A stretch of DNA of 64,000 bases, taken from Pseudomonas putida (GTDB lineage: Bacteria > Pseudomonadota > Gammaproteobacteria > Pseudomonadales > Pseudomonadaceae). The notes under the pieces are model-generated. The model saw only the letters and a program-made list of their open reading frames with translations, had not been told where the DNA came from and did no database searches. The stretch covers positions 496,001-560,000 of the forward strand of contig NZ_JANHLC010000002.1 of assembly GCF_028682395.1 (NCBI RefSeq), read 5' to 3'. This document shows, in pieces, positions 34,023 through 43,714 of this stretch. How positions within the stretch are numbered: the first letter of the stretch is position 1; each line of letters opens with the position of its first letter. The translations under genes and the position numbers were made by a program.

Positions 34023-34370
34023 CTATTGAGTTTTAAGCAGCGTCTCAACGCTCTGGCTCATTCGCCCGACGGTCTTGGCCAACAACTCCTCCTGCATGGT
34101 GATGCGCATCAGCGACCACTGCATTTGCATCAGGCTGGCCGGGTTATCGCCGGGAGTAGCCAAGCGCACCTCAAGCTCGCGCTTGGCCTGGGTGAACTGC
34201 TCCTTGATCTGCCCGATCTCGCTCAGCAAGCCGCCCCCCAGATTGCCCGTTTTCCCCATGGCCCCTTCGAACTCGGCGACATGCATCGGGTCGAGGGCAA
34301 ACGAGCCCAACTCCTCCGTCTGTTTGTCCATGCCAGCGGTGACCGCTTCAACATCCACAGCAATGCTCAT
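34023..34370 (-). CDS. pscI: Type III secretion inner rod protein SctI (PscI)
   Basis: Forms the short inner rod that anchors the needle. The 115-residue product ends with the conserved SctI helix (MRITMQEELLAKTVGRMSQSVETLLKTQ region). ATG 34370 is used; a GTG one codon upstream overlaps the pscH stop equally well. Confidence 0.9.
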   Translation of the reverse strand: MSIAVDVEAVTAGMDKQTEELGSFALDPMHVAEFEGAMGKTGNLGGGLLSEIGQIKEQFTQAKRELEVRLATPGDNPASLMQMQWSLMRITMQEELLAKTVGRMSQSVETLLKTQ

Positions 34371-34951
34371 CACGACTCCAGATCAGGTTTGTGGGTATTA
34401 CGCATCAAATTGTCGACCATCGCGTTCAAGGGAATCTGTACCTGCAGTTCGCGCCTGATCAATCCGCCCAGGTACTCGCTACCAGCGACCCCTTTGATCT
34501 CTTCCAGTACATTGAGCAACAGGGTTTCCTGCTGTTTGCCAAACGGTGCGCACTCCTTGAGCTGGGCCTTGAGCGCAAGCCGATCAAGCTCAGGCCCCGC
34601 CTGCGGCTCAGCGAACTGCACCAACCAGCGCCCGGCAACACCGCCCATCAGCGCCTCCCTGAGTTCCACCCGGCGCGACTCGGGCTGCCCCGACAGGTCC
34701 TGGCGATACCATTGCCAGAGCACATCTCGTTGTCGGCTCCGCTCAAGTCCAGCCATTACCGTGGCCAAAGGCGCGCCCTCCAGCCAACGCTTCAAGCGTG
34801 CATCTGTCTCGACTACCGACGCCGCAGCCGGCACCGGTGCCGGGCTGTCCAGCACACGCTCAAACTGCCGCGCCTGCTGCGGATCGGCGCGATTTTCAGA
34901 GGCCGTTACTGGCGCCAAGGGAGGGGGTGAAGAGAAGTCGATACGGTTCAT
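34370..34951 (-). CDS. pscH: Type III secreted protein PscH (YopR/YscH family, SctH-like)
   Basis: Early secreted protein thought to help needle assembly. Recognised by position between pscG and pscI and by the YopR-type helical core (about 85-185). The N-terminus is disordered and Pro/Ser-rich (DFSSPPPLAPVTASENRADP), as expected of a secretion signal. 193 residues, slightly longer than YopR. Confidence 0.85.
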   Translation of the reverse strand: MNRIDFSSPPPLAPVTASENRADPQQARQFERVLDSPAPVPAAASVVETDARLKRWLEGAPLATVMAGLERSRQRDVLWQWYRQDLSGQPESRRVELREALMGGVAGRWLVQFAEPQAGPELDRLALKAQLKECAPFGKQQETLLLNVLEEIKGVAGSEYLGGLIRRELQVQIPLNAMVDNLMRNTHKPDLES

Positions 34952-35295
34952 TCACCCTCCGGATCACGCATGCCCCGGGCGAACTCGCGCAAGGCTGGGT
35001 CGTCACTGTGGTCCAGCAGCGCTAGGCGGCGGTCCAGGGCACTGCCCAGTCCCAGGTGCCACTCGCAAAGTGCCAGCCAAGGCGCGATCGCTGGCCAATC
35101 CTTGTCCTGTCCCAGAATCAGGGCCTGGCGATAGAACCCTTGATTGGCCAGGCTGGACAAACGAATGCAACACGCCATCTCGGCCTGCCCGGCGTGCTCG
35201 AGCCAGTCGGCGATCTGCTCGGCCTGTTCATGACAATGCTGGCCGGTTCCGGCCAATGCCAATTCCGCGACAAGAGAGGTCAATGAACGGTTCAT
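34948..35295 (-). CDS. pscG: Needle chaperone PscG (SctG)
   Basis: Cytoplasmic TPR-like chaperone that with PscE keeps the needle protein PscF monomeric. 115 residues, all helical, with TPR-like spacing (ELALAGTGQHCHEQAEQIADW, CCIRLSSLANQGFYRQALILG). ATG 35295 overlaps the pscF stop; an open frame runs further upstream but lies within pscF. Confidence 0.88.
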   Translation of the reverse strand: MNRSLTSLVAELALAGTGQHCHEQAEQIADWLEHAGQAEMACCIRLSSLANQGFYRQALILGQDKDWPAIAPWLALCEWHLGLGSALDRRLALLDHSDDPALREFARGMRDPEGE

Positions 35296-35543
35296 ATTTT
35301 TTGCAGGATGCCTTGCATCAGGTCCTTCATCGAGCGACTCACCGTAGAACTGATGTTGTAGATCACCGACCATTTATTCAGCTTGTGCTGCAGGTCAGCC
35401 AACAGCGCCGGGTTATCCGCGCCGCCGTTGAGCTTATCGATCGCTGCATTGACTTCCTTGTTCGCCGCATCCGCCTGCTCCTTGAGCTTCTCGACGACGG
35501 CATCAAGGGTGTTGTTGGCGCTGTTATCAAAGCCCATACTCAT
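35292..35543 (-). CDS. pscF: Type III secretion needle protein SctF (PscF)
   Basis: Polymerises into the extracellular needle. The 83-residue product is a helical hairpin with the conserved turn NPALLADLQHKLNKWSVIYN and the polymerising C-terminus SRSMKDLMQGILQKI. GAGGGG precedes the ATG. Sits between its two chaperone genes pscE and pscG. Confidence 0.96.
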   Translation of the reverse strand: MSMGFDNSANNTLDAVVEKLKEQADAANKEVNAAIDKLNGGADNPALLADLQHKLNKWSVIYNISSTVSRSMKDLMQGILQKI

Positions 35544-35545
35544 AA

Positions 35546-35749
35546 TTAACCCCTCTTGATGGTATGAAGAATGCTGATCGCGGCCTCAAGCGCCCGGGCC
35601 TTGAGTTCCAACTGCCGATAAGGCTTTGGAGGCCCTCCGCGCATGAGTTCACGCTTGCACTCGCCGCAAGCTTGCTCCAGTTCCTCCTGCAACTGTTTTG
35701 CATAGGCCGGATCAGCCTCGGACAGGCGCACTTCGAGCTCCGTCATCAT
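35546..35749 (-). CDS. pscE: Needle co-chaperone PscE (SctE-type)
   Basis: Partner of PscG in capping the PscF needle subunit in the cytoplasm. 67 residues, two helices ([21 protein letters not shown] and ELKARALEAAISILHTIK). The first 38 bases overlap the end of pscD in another frame, a longer overlap than elsewhere in the cluster. GGGG lies before the ATG. Confidence 0.87.
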   Translation of the reverse strand: MMTELEVRLSEADPAYAKQLQEELEQACGECKRELMRGGPPKPYRQLELKARALEAAISILHTIKRG

Positions 35750-37016
35750 GGGACACCCCTACCTTTAAATTGATAATGAATTGCTGCTGGCCCTTGCTAA
35801 CCACAATCTGTCCCGGTTCAATCGCCAGCACCCTCACTCCCTGGGGGGTCAGGGCCCCTACCGGGTACTTGCGGTTGTCATTGAGCACGACATAGGGCAC
35901 ATGCCCGAATGACGCCGAGCGCAGCGAAAACTCCAACTTCTCGCTCGCGCCCCGATCGGCGCGATTGATCAGCTCGAGTGCGGGACGAGTTCCAAACTCA
36001 CGACGAAACTCACGCTGTAGCTCGGAGAATTTTTGGAGTTGTGCCTCATTCAGCAGCCCTCTGAGCTCAATACGCTCGCTTAGATCGCGCAGCGCCAGCA
36101 GCCGGCCCAGGCCGGCGTCCTGCAACAACTGCTCCAGACGGCGCAGAGGCGCACCCGCCAGGCGCGCCTGGTTTTCCACACCCAGCAAGCCCGGAACATC
36201 TGCCTTGAGCAGCGCGCCGATCTGTGCCCAGGTTTCATCCTCGCGCTCAAGCTCGCCCGTCAGGCGTATCCAGCCCGGCTGCTCGCCATTGCTGCTACTG
36301 ACCTGGCGAAAGCCAAGGCGGTGCACAATCACGTCCACCGCCTGGCGGATCTCTTCCATGCTGCGCACCTCCAGCCGATAGCCCAGGTGGTTGCGCTCGA
36401 GGTATTGCTGCAATGCCAGGCGGCTCTGGTTGTCTTCGACATAGCCGTGCAAAACGGATAACCCGTCCTCACGCGTTTCAACGCTGACCTGGAGCAACTG
36501 CCGCTCACGCAGATACGCACGCACCAATTGCTCCGGAGCTTCAAGCGCAATTGCGTTATGCCCCGATGCCCAGGGATCACTCATCAGGCTCGCGACCAGA
36601 ACCAGCAATAAGACGCTGCTGCCCAATAGAATGCATGCCCCCCAGCGCGCCTTGAAACCGGCTGCGCTACCCCTCTCCTGAGCACCACCTGCAACTGACA
36701 GTTGCGCGGGAAATTCTTGCCCGCGCTCGCAGTACGCCCACAACAGGGAACCGCACTCCTGCGCAGAGAAGGGCGCCAGGGCCTGGCCTGCCACGACTGG
36801 CATACCGGCCTGAAGCGGGCTGTGCTCGGCCGCCCAGTCCAGCAGCCGCACGCCTTTGGCATCGACTTCAAGGACCAGATGAACCCCGGCCAGACCTGCA
36901 TCGACCAACACCAGATCGGCCAATAGAGGATCCGTGCCAATGAGCACTCGGCCTTCGTCAAGCGGCACATCCACGGCCTGGTTGAGGCCACTGTAGAAGC
37001 GAATTTTCCAACTCAT
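35712..37016 (-). CDS. pscD: Type III secretion outer MS-ring protein SctD (PscD)
   Basis: Bitopic inner-membrane ring protein connecting SctJ to the secretin. The 434-residue product has a cytoplasmic FHA-like domain (about 1-115, [19 protein letters not shown]), one membrane segment ([18 protein letters not shown], about 135) and periplasmic BON-like ring domains. ATG 37016 overlaps the pscC stop. Confidence 0.93.
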   Translation of the reverse strand: MSWKIRFYSGLNQAVDVPLDEGRVLIGTDPLLADLVLVDAGLAGVHLVLEVDAKGVRLLDWAAEHSPLQAGMPVVAGQALAPFSAQECGSLLWAYCERGQEFPAQLSVAGGAQERGSAAGFKARWGACILLGSSVLLLVLVASLMSDPWASGHNAIALEAPEQLVRAYLRERQLLQVSVETREDGLSVLHGYVEDNQSRLALQQYLERNHLGYRLEVRSMEEIRQAVDVIVHRLGFRQVSSSNGEQPGWIRLTGELEREDETWAQIGALLKADVPGLLGVENQARLAGAPLRRLEQLLQDAGLGRLLALRDLSERIELRGLLNEAQLQKFSELQREFRREFGTRPALELINRADRGASEKLEFSLRSASFGHVPYVVLNDNRKYPVGALTPQGVRVLAIEPGQIVVSKGQQQFIINLKVGVSHDDGARSAPVRG

Positions 37017-38809
37017 GGCTGCACACTGCCTTGCATGCAATGCTCCAGCCCTGCTTCGCAACCTCGTTCAACGCGCCAGCCGGGCTCGCCCTGATTGCGC
37101 AGGCAGGCTCTCAACGCCGAGTCGATGCCGGCCTGGGCCAGGCCCTTTTGGCTTTCGCGAGCGGTGTCCAGCGCCTGGCATTGATGAACGCTAACGGCCT
37201 GACGCAAGGCCAGGCTGCTATTCGACAACTCATCGACCTTCAGCAGATCATCCATATAGCCCCGACCGTTCAGGGCCACGTAGTGGCCGACGCCATCGTC
37301 GATCAAACGTGGCTCGATCAGGAACAGCCGTACCGAGCGCCGGGCATTGTTGGACTTGTAACGGAACAGTGCCCCCAGATAAGGGATGTCCCCCAAGAAC
37401 GGCACCTTGCGTAGGCTCTCGTTCAACTCATCACGGTGAATTCCGCCGATCAGCAGGCTTTGCCCATGACCGACACGGGCCACGGTATCGACCACCGTGC
37501 GATTGATCGTCGGGATACCGTCAGGCCCGGAGCTGTTGGGCTTCTGGTTACCGTCCTCAATGTGCAGGCTCAGGCTGATTTCAGGGCGATCCCCCAACTG
37601 AATGACCCGCGGCGTCATTTTCAGCATAGTGCCGTAGGTGATGGCCTTGAGCTCGGCGACCCGCTCGCCGCTGACTTTCACATAGTAGGTTTCGCTGTGA
37701 TCGAGTACCGCCAGGGTGTTTTCCTGGGTCAACAGGGTCGGACGTGAACCGATCTGCGCACGCCCCTGGCTCTCCAGCAGGGTGACCCGCGCCAGCAGAT
37801 AATCCAGGCCACGGCTGTCCATCAAGCTCGCGCCGACATTCTGCCCTGTTTCGCCGCTCCCGCCGGTGGTGCGCACATCAATCAGCTTGCGCGCCCCCAG
37901 GCTCACCCCGACACGCCAATCCACCCCCAGTTCGGCAAGATTTTCGGCATTGATGTCGACAATCGACAGCGCGACCTCGATACGCGCCGAAGGACGGTCC
38001 AACGCCGCGATCAAACGCCGGTACATCGGCATTCTCTCCTGGGTATCGCGCACCACGATGGCATTGAGCGAGGGCTCGGCCTGGATCACGGCACGCCCGG
38101 AAGCTGCCGCATGTGGAAGCGCTTGCGCGGTACCGTCGACCGATACCACGTTGGCCTCACTTAATACCCGCGAAAGGATCGTTGCCACACCGGGCGCCTC
38201 AATGTCATCGTCGCGGTACTTGATGCGGCGATCTTCAGCCGCCGCATACTTGAGTGCAAAGATCTCCACTGAGAGGTCGCCGGTTTTCTCGCTGCGCAGC
38301 GTGTACTGCTGCTCCAGCGCGAGCGCAGTCTGTTCCAGCAGATCCAGGTAACGCGGCGGACCAGAGACGTAGACCAGGCGACCACTGGCGTCCACGCGCC
38401 AGCCAAAACGCGGCTCCCAGATCCCCGAAGCCTGCAGTGCCTGCTTCAATTGAGCGGCCCCCACCTGCTCGAGACGAACTAGCCGTGATTGCATTTCAGT
38501 GGACTTGAAGACGTAAAGAACGCTGCCGTCGTAGTACCAAGTCAGGCTGTACAACGAACTCAGCAATTGCAGAAAAGCACTGGGGGTCTTGAGATCGAAC
38601 TGGCCACTGACCTGGTCGTTGACCTGATCGCTGACAATCACCGAACTGTCATAGTTGGCGCCAAAATGAATCAGCACATCGCGCAGACTCTCGCCCTGCG
38701 CCATGTAGCGGTAAGGGACCTCAGGCCAGTCGAGCTCCTGAGCCTGCGCCGTGGAAGTCAGCACCAAGGCCAGCGCCAGGCGCTTGATGAATACCTTCAA
38801 GGGCGCCAT
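37013..38809 (-). CDS. pscC: Type III secretion secretin SctC (PscC)
   Basis: Outer-membrane channel of the injectisome. The 598-residue product has a signal peptide ending STAQA, N-domains (about 25-300) and the secretin barrel with [21 protein letters not shown] split across it and [19 protein letters not shown]. The C-terminal S-domain, which binds the pilotin, is present and has a cysteine-rich tail. The matching pilotin is probably ExsB, encoded nearby. Confidence 0.96.
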   Translation of the reverse strand: MAPLKVFIKRLALALVLTSTAQAQELDWPEVPYRYMAQGESLRDVLIHFGANYDSSVIVSDQVNDQVSGQFDLKTPSAFLQLLSSLYSLTWYYDGSVLYVFKSTEMQSRLVRLEQVGAAQLKQALQASGIWEPRFGWRVDASGRLVYVSGPPRYLDLLEQTALALEQQYTLRSEKTGDLSVEIFALKYAAAEDRRIKYRDDDIEAPGVATILSRVLSEANVVSVDGTAQALPHAAASGRAVIQAEPSLNAIVVRDTQERMPMYRRLIAALDRPSARIEVALSIVDINAENLAELGVDWRVGVSLGARKLIDVRTTGGSGETGQNVGASLMDSRGLDYLLARVTLLESQGRAQIGSRPTLLTQENTLAVLDHSETYYVKVSGERVAELKAITYGTMLKMTPRVIQLGDRPEISLSLHIEDGNQKPNSSGPDGIPTINRTVVDTVARVGHGQSLLIGGIHRDELNESLRKVPFLGDIPYLGALFRYKSNNARRSVRLFLIEPRLIDDGVGHYVALNGRGYMDDLLKVDELSNSSLALRQAVSVHQCQALDTARESQKGLAQAGIDSALRACLRNQGEPGWRVERGCEAGLEHCMQGSVQP

Positions 38810-39222
38810 ATCGTCGGTCTCGCAAGCACAACATCCGACGAGGCCTGCAGCAGCCAGGGCTCAAGCGTTTCCAGGATTCCAGCCTGGGCGCACAGGCCCT
38901 GTTCGAGCTCATCGAGCTCCAGGCTGTCGAACGCCAGCCGCGCCTGCAACACCAGATTCCCCAGCTCGTTGATGGCGATGCCCTGAGGGCAGCTACGCGC
39001 CCAACTCGTCACCTGCTTGAGCAGGTCAATCAGCAGCCCGCGGGCACGATAGGAATCGGCTGGCAATGAGTAATTGAACGGGCTGGTCACCACCAGGTCC
39101 GCGCCCTGGCGCTCGATAATTACGCTATGACCATCAATGCATACGTGGTAGCGGCCAGCAGTATCGGCTGTAAACGGGGCCTGGCCGATACGCTCAGCCA
39201 GGCGTGACAATAGTTGATCCAT
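38797..39222 (-). CDS. pscB: Chaperone PscB (YscB family, class I)
   Basis: Class I chaperone that in Yersinia acts with SycN on the gatekeeper YopN. 141 residues with CesT-type strand-helix order ([40 protein letters not shown]). First gene of the pscB-L block, 22 bases after exsD on the same strand, with GAGG before the ATG. Confidence 0.87.
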   Translation of the reverse strand: MDQLLSRLAERIGQAPFTADTAGRYHVCIDGHSVIIERQGADLVVTSPFNYSLPADSYRARGLLIDLLKQVTSWARSCPQGIAINELGNLVLQARLAFDSLELDELEQGLCAQAGILETLEPWLLQASSDVVLARPTIWRP

Positions 39223-39244
39223 GTTTCCTCGCTAAGGGGGGTTG

Positions 39245-40078
39245 TCATGCGCTCGACCAGTACAAATGGTCCTGTTCCCGGCATAGATCCCTCTCGTATA
39301 GCCATGTCCGTACTGCCTCCATTGCCTGCGTATCCTTACCCAGCGACTCCAGCGCTTCCCAGAATGGGGCCAGCACCAAGGGCACCGGATGAAAAGCCCC
39401 CAATTGCCCCGAGGCCAGGTAATGCTCCATGCCTCGCTCCCACTGCGTCCAAGATTGTCTTGACCAGTGAGACAGCGCCTCCAGCCTGCTCACCAGGCTG
39501 GCAATTTCAGAGCGCACCTTGAGTTGACGCTGCCCAGCCCCCTCCAACTGCACCCGACTCGACTCCGGAGCCACTGCCAGCGCCTGTCGCCAGAACGCCT
39601 CGTGGGCTCGTAACTGCTGAAAATGCACCTGCAGTCGCGCTAAATCACAACCACCGGTCACTGCAACTTCGTCGTACTGGCTTTCCCACCACTGAAGCAC
39701 CGGCACCAGTACGAAGGCGACCATGGACTCACAGGAGCCGAGATTGATTCGCTCCGGTAACAGACCATCCCAATTCACATTCCTGCGTCGAGCCAAATGG
39801 AGGATGTTGCGCATATCCTCTCGCGTAACAGACACCCCCCGATTAACCCGCCGCTGCAACCAGCGGGAGCGCAACAATTGATCAAGCGACGCGCGATGCA
39901 AGAACCGCTTCAACAACTTAAGTTGCCATCCACTCAAGCCTGCGCACTGTTTGAACAACGGGCCTGAACAATCGTTTTCAAGCCTTACGAACAATGGACA
40001 TTCCCTGCTTTCAATCGCCGCCTGAACAGACATGAAGGCCCGATAGCGAGGGTTATAAGTATGAGCTTCCTGATTCAT
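39245..40078 (-). CDS. exsD: ExsA anti-activator ExsD
   Basis: Binds the activator ExsA and blocks type III transcription until secretion begins. The 277-residue product matches ExsD in size and in its end (WLYERDLCREQDHLYW). In P. aeruginosa ExsD is titrated away from ExsA by ExsC; exsC is not in this locus, so how ExsD is released here is open. It lies between exsA and pscB, as in P. aeruginosa. Confidence 0.93.
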   Translation of the reverse strand: MNQEAHTYNPRYRAFMSVQAAIESRECPLFVRLENDCSGPLFKQCAGLSGWQLKLLKRFLHRASLDQLLRSRWLQRRVNRGVSVTREDMRNILHLARRRNVNWDGLLPERINLGSCESMVAFVLVPVLQWWESQYDEVAVTGGCDLARLQVHFQQLRAHEAFWRQALAVAPESSRVQLEGAGQRQLKVRSEIASLVSRLEALSHWSRQSWTQWERGMEHYLASGQLGAFHPVPLVLAPFWEALESLGKDTQAMEAVRTWLYERDLCREQDHLYWSSA

Positions 40079-40151
40079 AGTCTGCCTTGACTGTTATATT
40101 TCCTAACCACTCAAACAGGTCTCATCCGCCACCCACACTCACAGAGCGACC

Positions 40152-40172
40152 TTGATCATTCCTTATGATCAA
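40152..40172. repeat. Perfect inverted repeat between exsA and exsD
   Basis: TTGATCAT-TCCTT-ATGATCAA, 8-bp arms around five bases, in the 105-base gap between exsA and exsD. It has no T run on the exsA-exsD strand, so an operator or processing stem is as likely as a terminator. Confidence 0.5.
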
Positions 40173-40183
40173 ACAACAAAAAA

Positions 40184-40999
40184 TTAACCCTTTATCTGCC
40201 GAGAACGACTGGGCGTACAACCAAAACGCCGACGATAACTTTGCGTGAAATAAGACTGACTGGAAAACCCACTTTCCATGGCAACTTCCACAATACTTCG
40301 CTCAGTATTCAACAGTAGATGGTGCGCATGCAGAATACGCCTTTCACTAATCCACGCACGCGGCGACCCGCCATAGACCGCCGAAAACAACTCCTTGAAC
40401 GCGGTCAGCCCCATGCCAAACTCCTTGGCAAAAGTGCCCAGGCGCCATTCTTCCAGATAGTGCTTCTCCATGAATCGTTGCAGGCGCTCGACATGCCGAT
40501 TGCTCTGCTGGCGCAACACAGCCATAAAGGCCGGTCCCTGCGCACTGAACGCCATCAGCATCAACAATTCTTCGATACGCAAAGAAGCCAGCACTGGTGG
40601 GTAGTCGTGGGCCAGCAAGCCCTTCAGGCACCCTACACAGTCTATAAGCAGGGGCGTGCTTGAAAATGCGATACCGCCACCCTGCGACTCTTCGCATCGC
40701 TCTATCTCTGCCAGCAAGGCACCATAACGCTGCACGAAATTTTGCAGAAAGGCTGCGGATAGCGGGATCCACATAAGATGGGCCTCGCCCCCACCAGTCC
40801 CCACGATGTAGTTGCCACGGCGTAGAAAAATCAACTCACCAGGCAATAGATTGAATGTCGTATTGAAGTCTTGAACACTCAACTCCCCCTCAATGACGAC
40901 GTAGATCCCATCTTCCGAGGCGGAGAAAAACTCAAACACGGGAATAGCCCACTGACACAGCGCTAACTGCGACTGCTCATACACATCGGCAACTTGCAT
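40184..40999 (-). CDS. exsA: Master activator of type III genes ExsA (AraC family)
   Basis: DNA-binding activator of all type III operons. The 271-residue product has an N-terminal domain (about 1-165) that dimerises and binds ExsD, and a C-terminal AraC domain with two helix-turn-helix motifs (FAKEFGMGLTAFKELFSAVYG and VEVAMESGF then SSQSYFTQSYRRRFGCTP). It follows exsB after a 293-base A/T-rich gap. No exact ExsA box was found in that gap, so autoregulation may differ from that in P. aeruginosa. Confidence 0.95.
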   Translation of the reverse strand: MQVADVYEQSQLALCQWAIPVFEFFSASEDGIYVVIEGELSVQDFNTTFNLLPGELIFLRRGNYIVGTGGGEAHLMWIPLSAAFLQNFVQRYGALLAEIERCEESQGGGIAFSSTPLLIDCVGCLKGLLAHDYPPVLASLRIEELLMLMAFSAQGPAFMAVLRQQSNRHVERLQRFMEKHYLEEWRLGTFAKEFGMGLTAFKELFSAVYGGSPRAWISERRILHAHHLLLNTERSIVEVAMESGFSSQSYFTQSYRRRFGCTPSRSRQIKG

Positions 41000-41292
41000 A
41001 TTAGTATTCCCAAAGTTGCAGGCTCAGGCCAAAAAACTTAACACCCCTGAACTTTCTGCAATTAATCAACCTTCAATTACAAAATATCTACATTAACACC
41101 CCACAATCCTACAACAAAAACAACCCAGCAAATGTAAGATAACTCTTATTTTAGTAGGAAAACTCCACGCAGCCTTATACCACCCCACCTTCCAGAGCAG
41201 CAGCCAGGAAATAGAGTTAACACACTAATTAGGCTTATATACTAGAGCCGCCTCAACAACCAACTTCGTGCCGCAACCAACTTATAGCGCCA
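41000..41292. other. A/T-rich gap between exsB and exsA
   Basis: An unusually long spacer for this compact cluster. It has A/T tracts (for example around 41150-41165) and no supported ORF. It may hold a separate exsA promoter; no match to the ExsA consensus with correct spacing was seen. Confidence 0.5.
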
Positions 41293-41700
41293 TCAATCGG
41301 GAATATCGGACAGCGTACGCAAACGAACGAGCACCGTCTCGCCAGCCACCACCGGCTGCCAGCTGCGCGCCTGGACCACAGTGCTGTCGCGCCAGCGCAA
41401 CTCGCTACGCAGCCATAACGATCCTTGCCCCTGAGGCAAGGTGGCCAGCCTGAATGCAAAGTGCATGGGCAGCAGATTGACGGTGTAGCGAGCCTCTGCA
41501 ATGGACAGCGGCCGACCGTCAACCAACGTATACAAACGCAGGCTGATCTGCGCCGAACGTTGAATCCCGCGCTCGACCAGAACCTTGCCGCGAACGTCGA
41601 ACAACGGCGCATCAGTCTCGTAAGGCTGCTGGCTACAACCCGCGACAAACAACCAGATGCCGAGCCAGACCCCTCTCAAAAACAAGCGACCGCACTTCAT
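41293..41700 (-). CDS. exsB: ExsB, secretin pilotin lipoprotein (YscW/SctG family)
   Basis: Outer-membrane lipoprotein that helps the PscC secretin insert and assemble. The 135-residue product has a lipoprotein signal with lipobox FVAGC and a YscW-type beta-rich domain (VLVERGIQRSAQISLRLYTL). ATG 41700 is used; ATG 41706 is equally possible and a TTG at 41757 unlikely, as it would almost abut popD. Neither ATG has a Shine-Dalgarno sequence and both lie in the loop of a 12-bp hairpin, so translation may be weak or controlled. In P. aeruginosa exsB follows exsC and exsE; here it directly follows popD. Confidence 0.83.
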   Translation of the reverse strand: MKCGRLFLRGVWLGIWLFVAGCSQQPYETDAPLFDVRGKVLVERGIQRSAQISLRLYTLVDGRPLSIAEARYTVNLLPMHFAFRLATLPQGQGSLWLRSELRWRDSTVVQARSWQPVVAGETVLVRLRTLSDIPD

Positions 41701-41719
41701 ATACATAAAGTGCGATCGC
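41686..41719 (-). promoter_or_regulatory. Hairpin enclosing the exsB start codon, with U-rich tail
   Basis: In the minus-strand RNA, GCGAUCGCACUU pairs with AAGUGCGGUCGC over 12 bp (one G-U) around a 10-base loop that contains both candidate ATG codons. UUGUUUUUG follows. It could terminate or attenuate the translocator transcript after popD, limit exsB translation, or both. Confidence 0.6.
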
Positions 41720-41760
41720 TTATCCGCCCCATCCCGAGTAGCGATAACGACCTTCAATCG

Positions 41761-42549
41761 TCAAACCACGCCAGCCGCCGTTCGCAAGGCCTGGTTATGG
41801 CTCTGGGTAAGCTGTTGCAGTATCTGGATAACGTCTTTCATAAACGTAGTGCTGAAGCCGAGACGATCATCCACTTTCTGCTTCTCGTGCTGCGCCATTG
41901 TGGAGTCCACTTCGTATCCCTTCGCCGCTGCCTGAAAGCCCTTATCTTTGCCCTGCAGAGCGTTATTGGCCACTTGTCCGCTCGACTGGTTCAAAGCATT
42001 AAGGGATTGGACATTGTTAGAACGGTGAGTGAATTCATGCTCCATGGAACGCAAGGGGTTCACCCCGACATTTTCAGAAGCCTTTTCCATGCCAACCACC
42101 TTGCCGTTTTTATATGCCCCCCAGCTTCCGACAGCTGCCGAACCCACCGCCATCACACCAGAAACGACAGCCATCGCGATCATCACACCGACCCCTTTGC
42201 GCATTTCCGCAGCTTGGGCTTTCTGCGCAAAAATCATGGATCGGTTCTCGACATCGCGTAGCATAACGGCCTGCTCACGACTCTCACGCGAGAACTTGAG
42301 CAGCATCAACAGCAACGCGATGCTCTCTCCAAGAGCACCAATCAACGCGCCCGTCTGCCTGACATCGTAGTGCTGTAGCGGAACGTCTAACTCAGGTGCA
42401 GGTCTGCGTACGGTTTGCACCGGATTCGAGGCAATATGATCCGAGGCAACATGGCGGGTTGGCGTCGCGCCAGCCAACGACTGCCCCTGCCAGACAACCT
42501 CCGAATCGTACGTAACAGGCATCGTTGATATCACTGATACATCAGACAT
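41761..42549 (-). CDS. popD: Type III translocator PopD (YopD family)
   Basis: Minor translocator that forms the host-membrane pore with PopB. The 262-residue product has one hydrophobic segment (GVGVMIAMAVVSGVMAVGSAAV, about 118-140), coiled-coil flanks and an amphipathic C-terminus (FMKDVIQILQQLTQSHNQ). Chaperone: PcrH. Size is near that of YopD/PopD. Confidence 0.93.
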   Translation of the reverse strand: MSDVSVISTMPVTYDSEVVWQGQSLAGATPTRHVASDHIASNPVQTVRRPAPELDVPLQHYDVRQTGALIGALGESIALLLMLLKFSRESREQAVMLRDVENRSMIFAQKAQAAEMRKGVGVMIAMAVVSGVMAVGSAAVGSWGAYKNGKVVGMEKASENVGVNPLRSMEHEFTHRSNNVQSLNALNQSSGQVANNALQGKDKGFQAAAKGYEVDSTMAQHEKQKVDDRLGFSTTFMKDVIQILQQLTQSHNQALRTAAGVV

Positions 42550-42562
42550 GATGAAGCCCTCT

Positions 42563-43714
42563 TTAGATAGTCGCCGGGCGACTGGTTACGTTATGTAAGC
42601 TGGCATCCTGAGCATGCATCATTTGGAGTATCTGCTGCATGACGCCTGACGCCGCCTCGGTGATCTGCTGCAACATCTGGCGAATCCTCTCCAGCAACAT
42701 CTCCAGCACTGCCATCTCGGCGCGGGATGCCTTTACGTCAGCAGCGGCATCAGTAGCCCTGGCGCTCAAGCCCGAGGCCACCGACTGAGAAACCCCTGTG
42801 CCGACATTCAAAACCGTTTCGGTGGCCTGCGTAGCAACTTTGACGCCATTCAAGCTCGATTTGGCGACATCACCGGCCAGGCCTGCCAGTTTTCCACTGA
42901 TGCTAGCCATCGTCTCCGCCAACTTGGCGCCCACACGGCTGGCCAGTTTGCCCGCCAATCGCGCAACGGCCCCCGCTGCCGCTCCCCCGAAAGTCACTAC
43001 CACAGCAATCACCGCACACAAGGCCTCGATGACCATCAGGGTTGGACCCAGTTTTTCCATGACCGCGGGGCTGATCAAGCCAGCCTTCGCCATTTCCTGG
43101 ACCGCCTGATTAGCGACGCCCGTCACGCCTCCGGCAATCATCAAGGCGCCTACAGCAGCACCAACCCCCGTCGCGACCATGACCGCGCCCACCACAATCG
43201 AAGCGACGGCGCTGATCCAGCCAAAAATTTTCGCCGCCAGCCCAGACTTCTGTGCTTCCTTGGCGGTCTCCAGCGCCTCTTTCAGCTTCTCGGCATTGAG
43301 TTCTATCGTTTGCAGGTTCTGCTGGCGGGCACGTTCAATTTCTTGCAACTGATTTTTTTTCTGGACACTGGAAAGGCCGTCCATTACCGCCGCGAACTCG
43401 ACAGCAAAAGTGTCCGGCGAGGTAAACCGCGACACACTCAAGCCGGAAAGTATCGAGCCCACCCGCCCGATATCTTGCCCAACGCGCTCAAAAAGCCGCT
43501 CCAGCGACTCACGCTCAGCCGCCCCCGTCATCTGCAGCCCAGGCGAAGGACTGGAAAGCCTGACGCCAGAGGGGGATGCATCAGCCCTTTTCTCGTTGAC
43601 AACCTGGCTGACCTGCAGAATCGCCTCGTGCGGCGAAGCCTCTTTCGCCTGCGGTGTTACAAGCTCGAAAGGCAACCACACCGATCCCATATCGCGATCA
43701 ATTGTTGCGCTCAT
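42563..43714 (-). CDS. popB: Type III translocator PopB (YopB family)
   Basis: Major translocator inserted into the host membrane. The 383-residue product has two hydrophobic segments (FGWISAVASIVVGAVMVATG, about 172-205, and MVIEALCAVIAVVVTFGGAA, about 236) with an intervening loop, and coiled coils. ATG 43714 has GGAGGGG before it and overlaps the end of pcrH. Confidence 0.94.
   Translation of the reverse strand: MSATIDRDMGSVWLPFELVTPQAKEASPHEAILQVSQVVNEKRADASPSGVRLSSPSPGLQMTGAAERESLERLFERVGQDIGRVGSILSGLSVSRFTSPDTFAVEFAAVMDGLSSVQKKNQLQEIERARQQNLQTIELNAEKLKEALETAKEAQKSGLAAKIFGWISAVASIVVGAVMVATGVGAAVGALMIAGGVTGVANQAVQEMAKAGLISPAVMEKLGPTLMVIEALCAVIAVVVTFGGAAAGAVARLAGKLASRVGAKLAETMASISGKLAGLAGDVAKSSLNGVKVATQATETVLNVGTGVSQSVASGLSARATDAAADVKASRAEMAVLEMLLERIRQMLQQITEAASGVMQQILQMMHAQDASLHNVTSRPATI

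Noticed and set aside
40079..40183. ExsA box upstream of exsD
   Set aside because: GTC-N6-TG occurs at a suitable place but without the A-rich tract that ExsA sites need.
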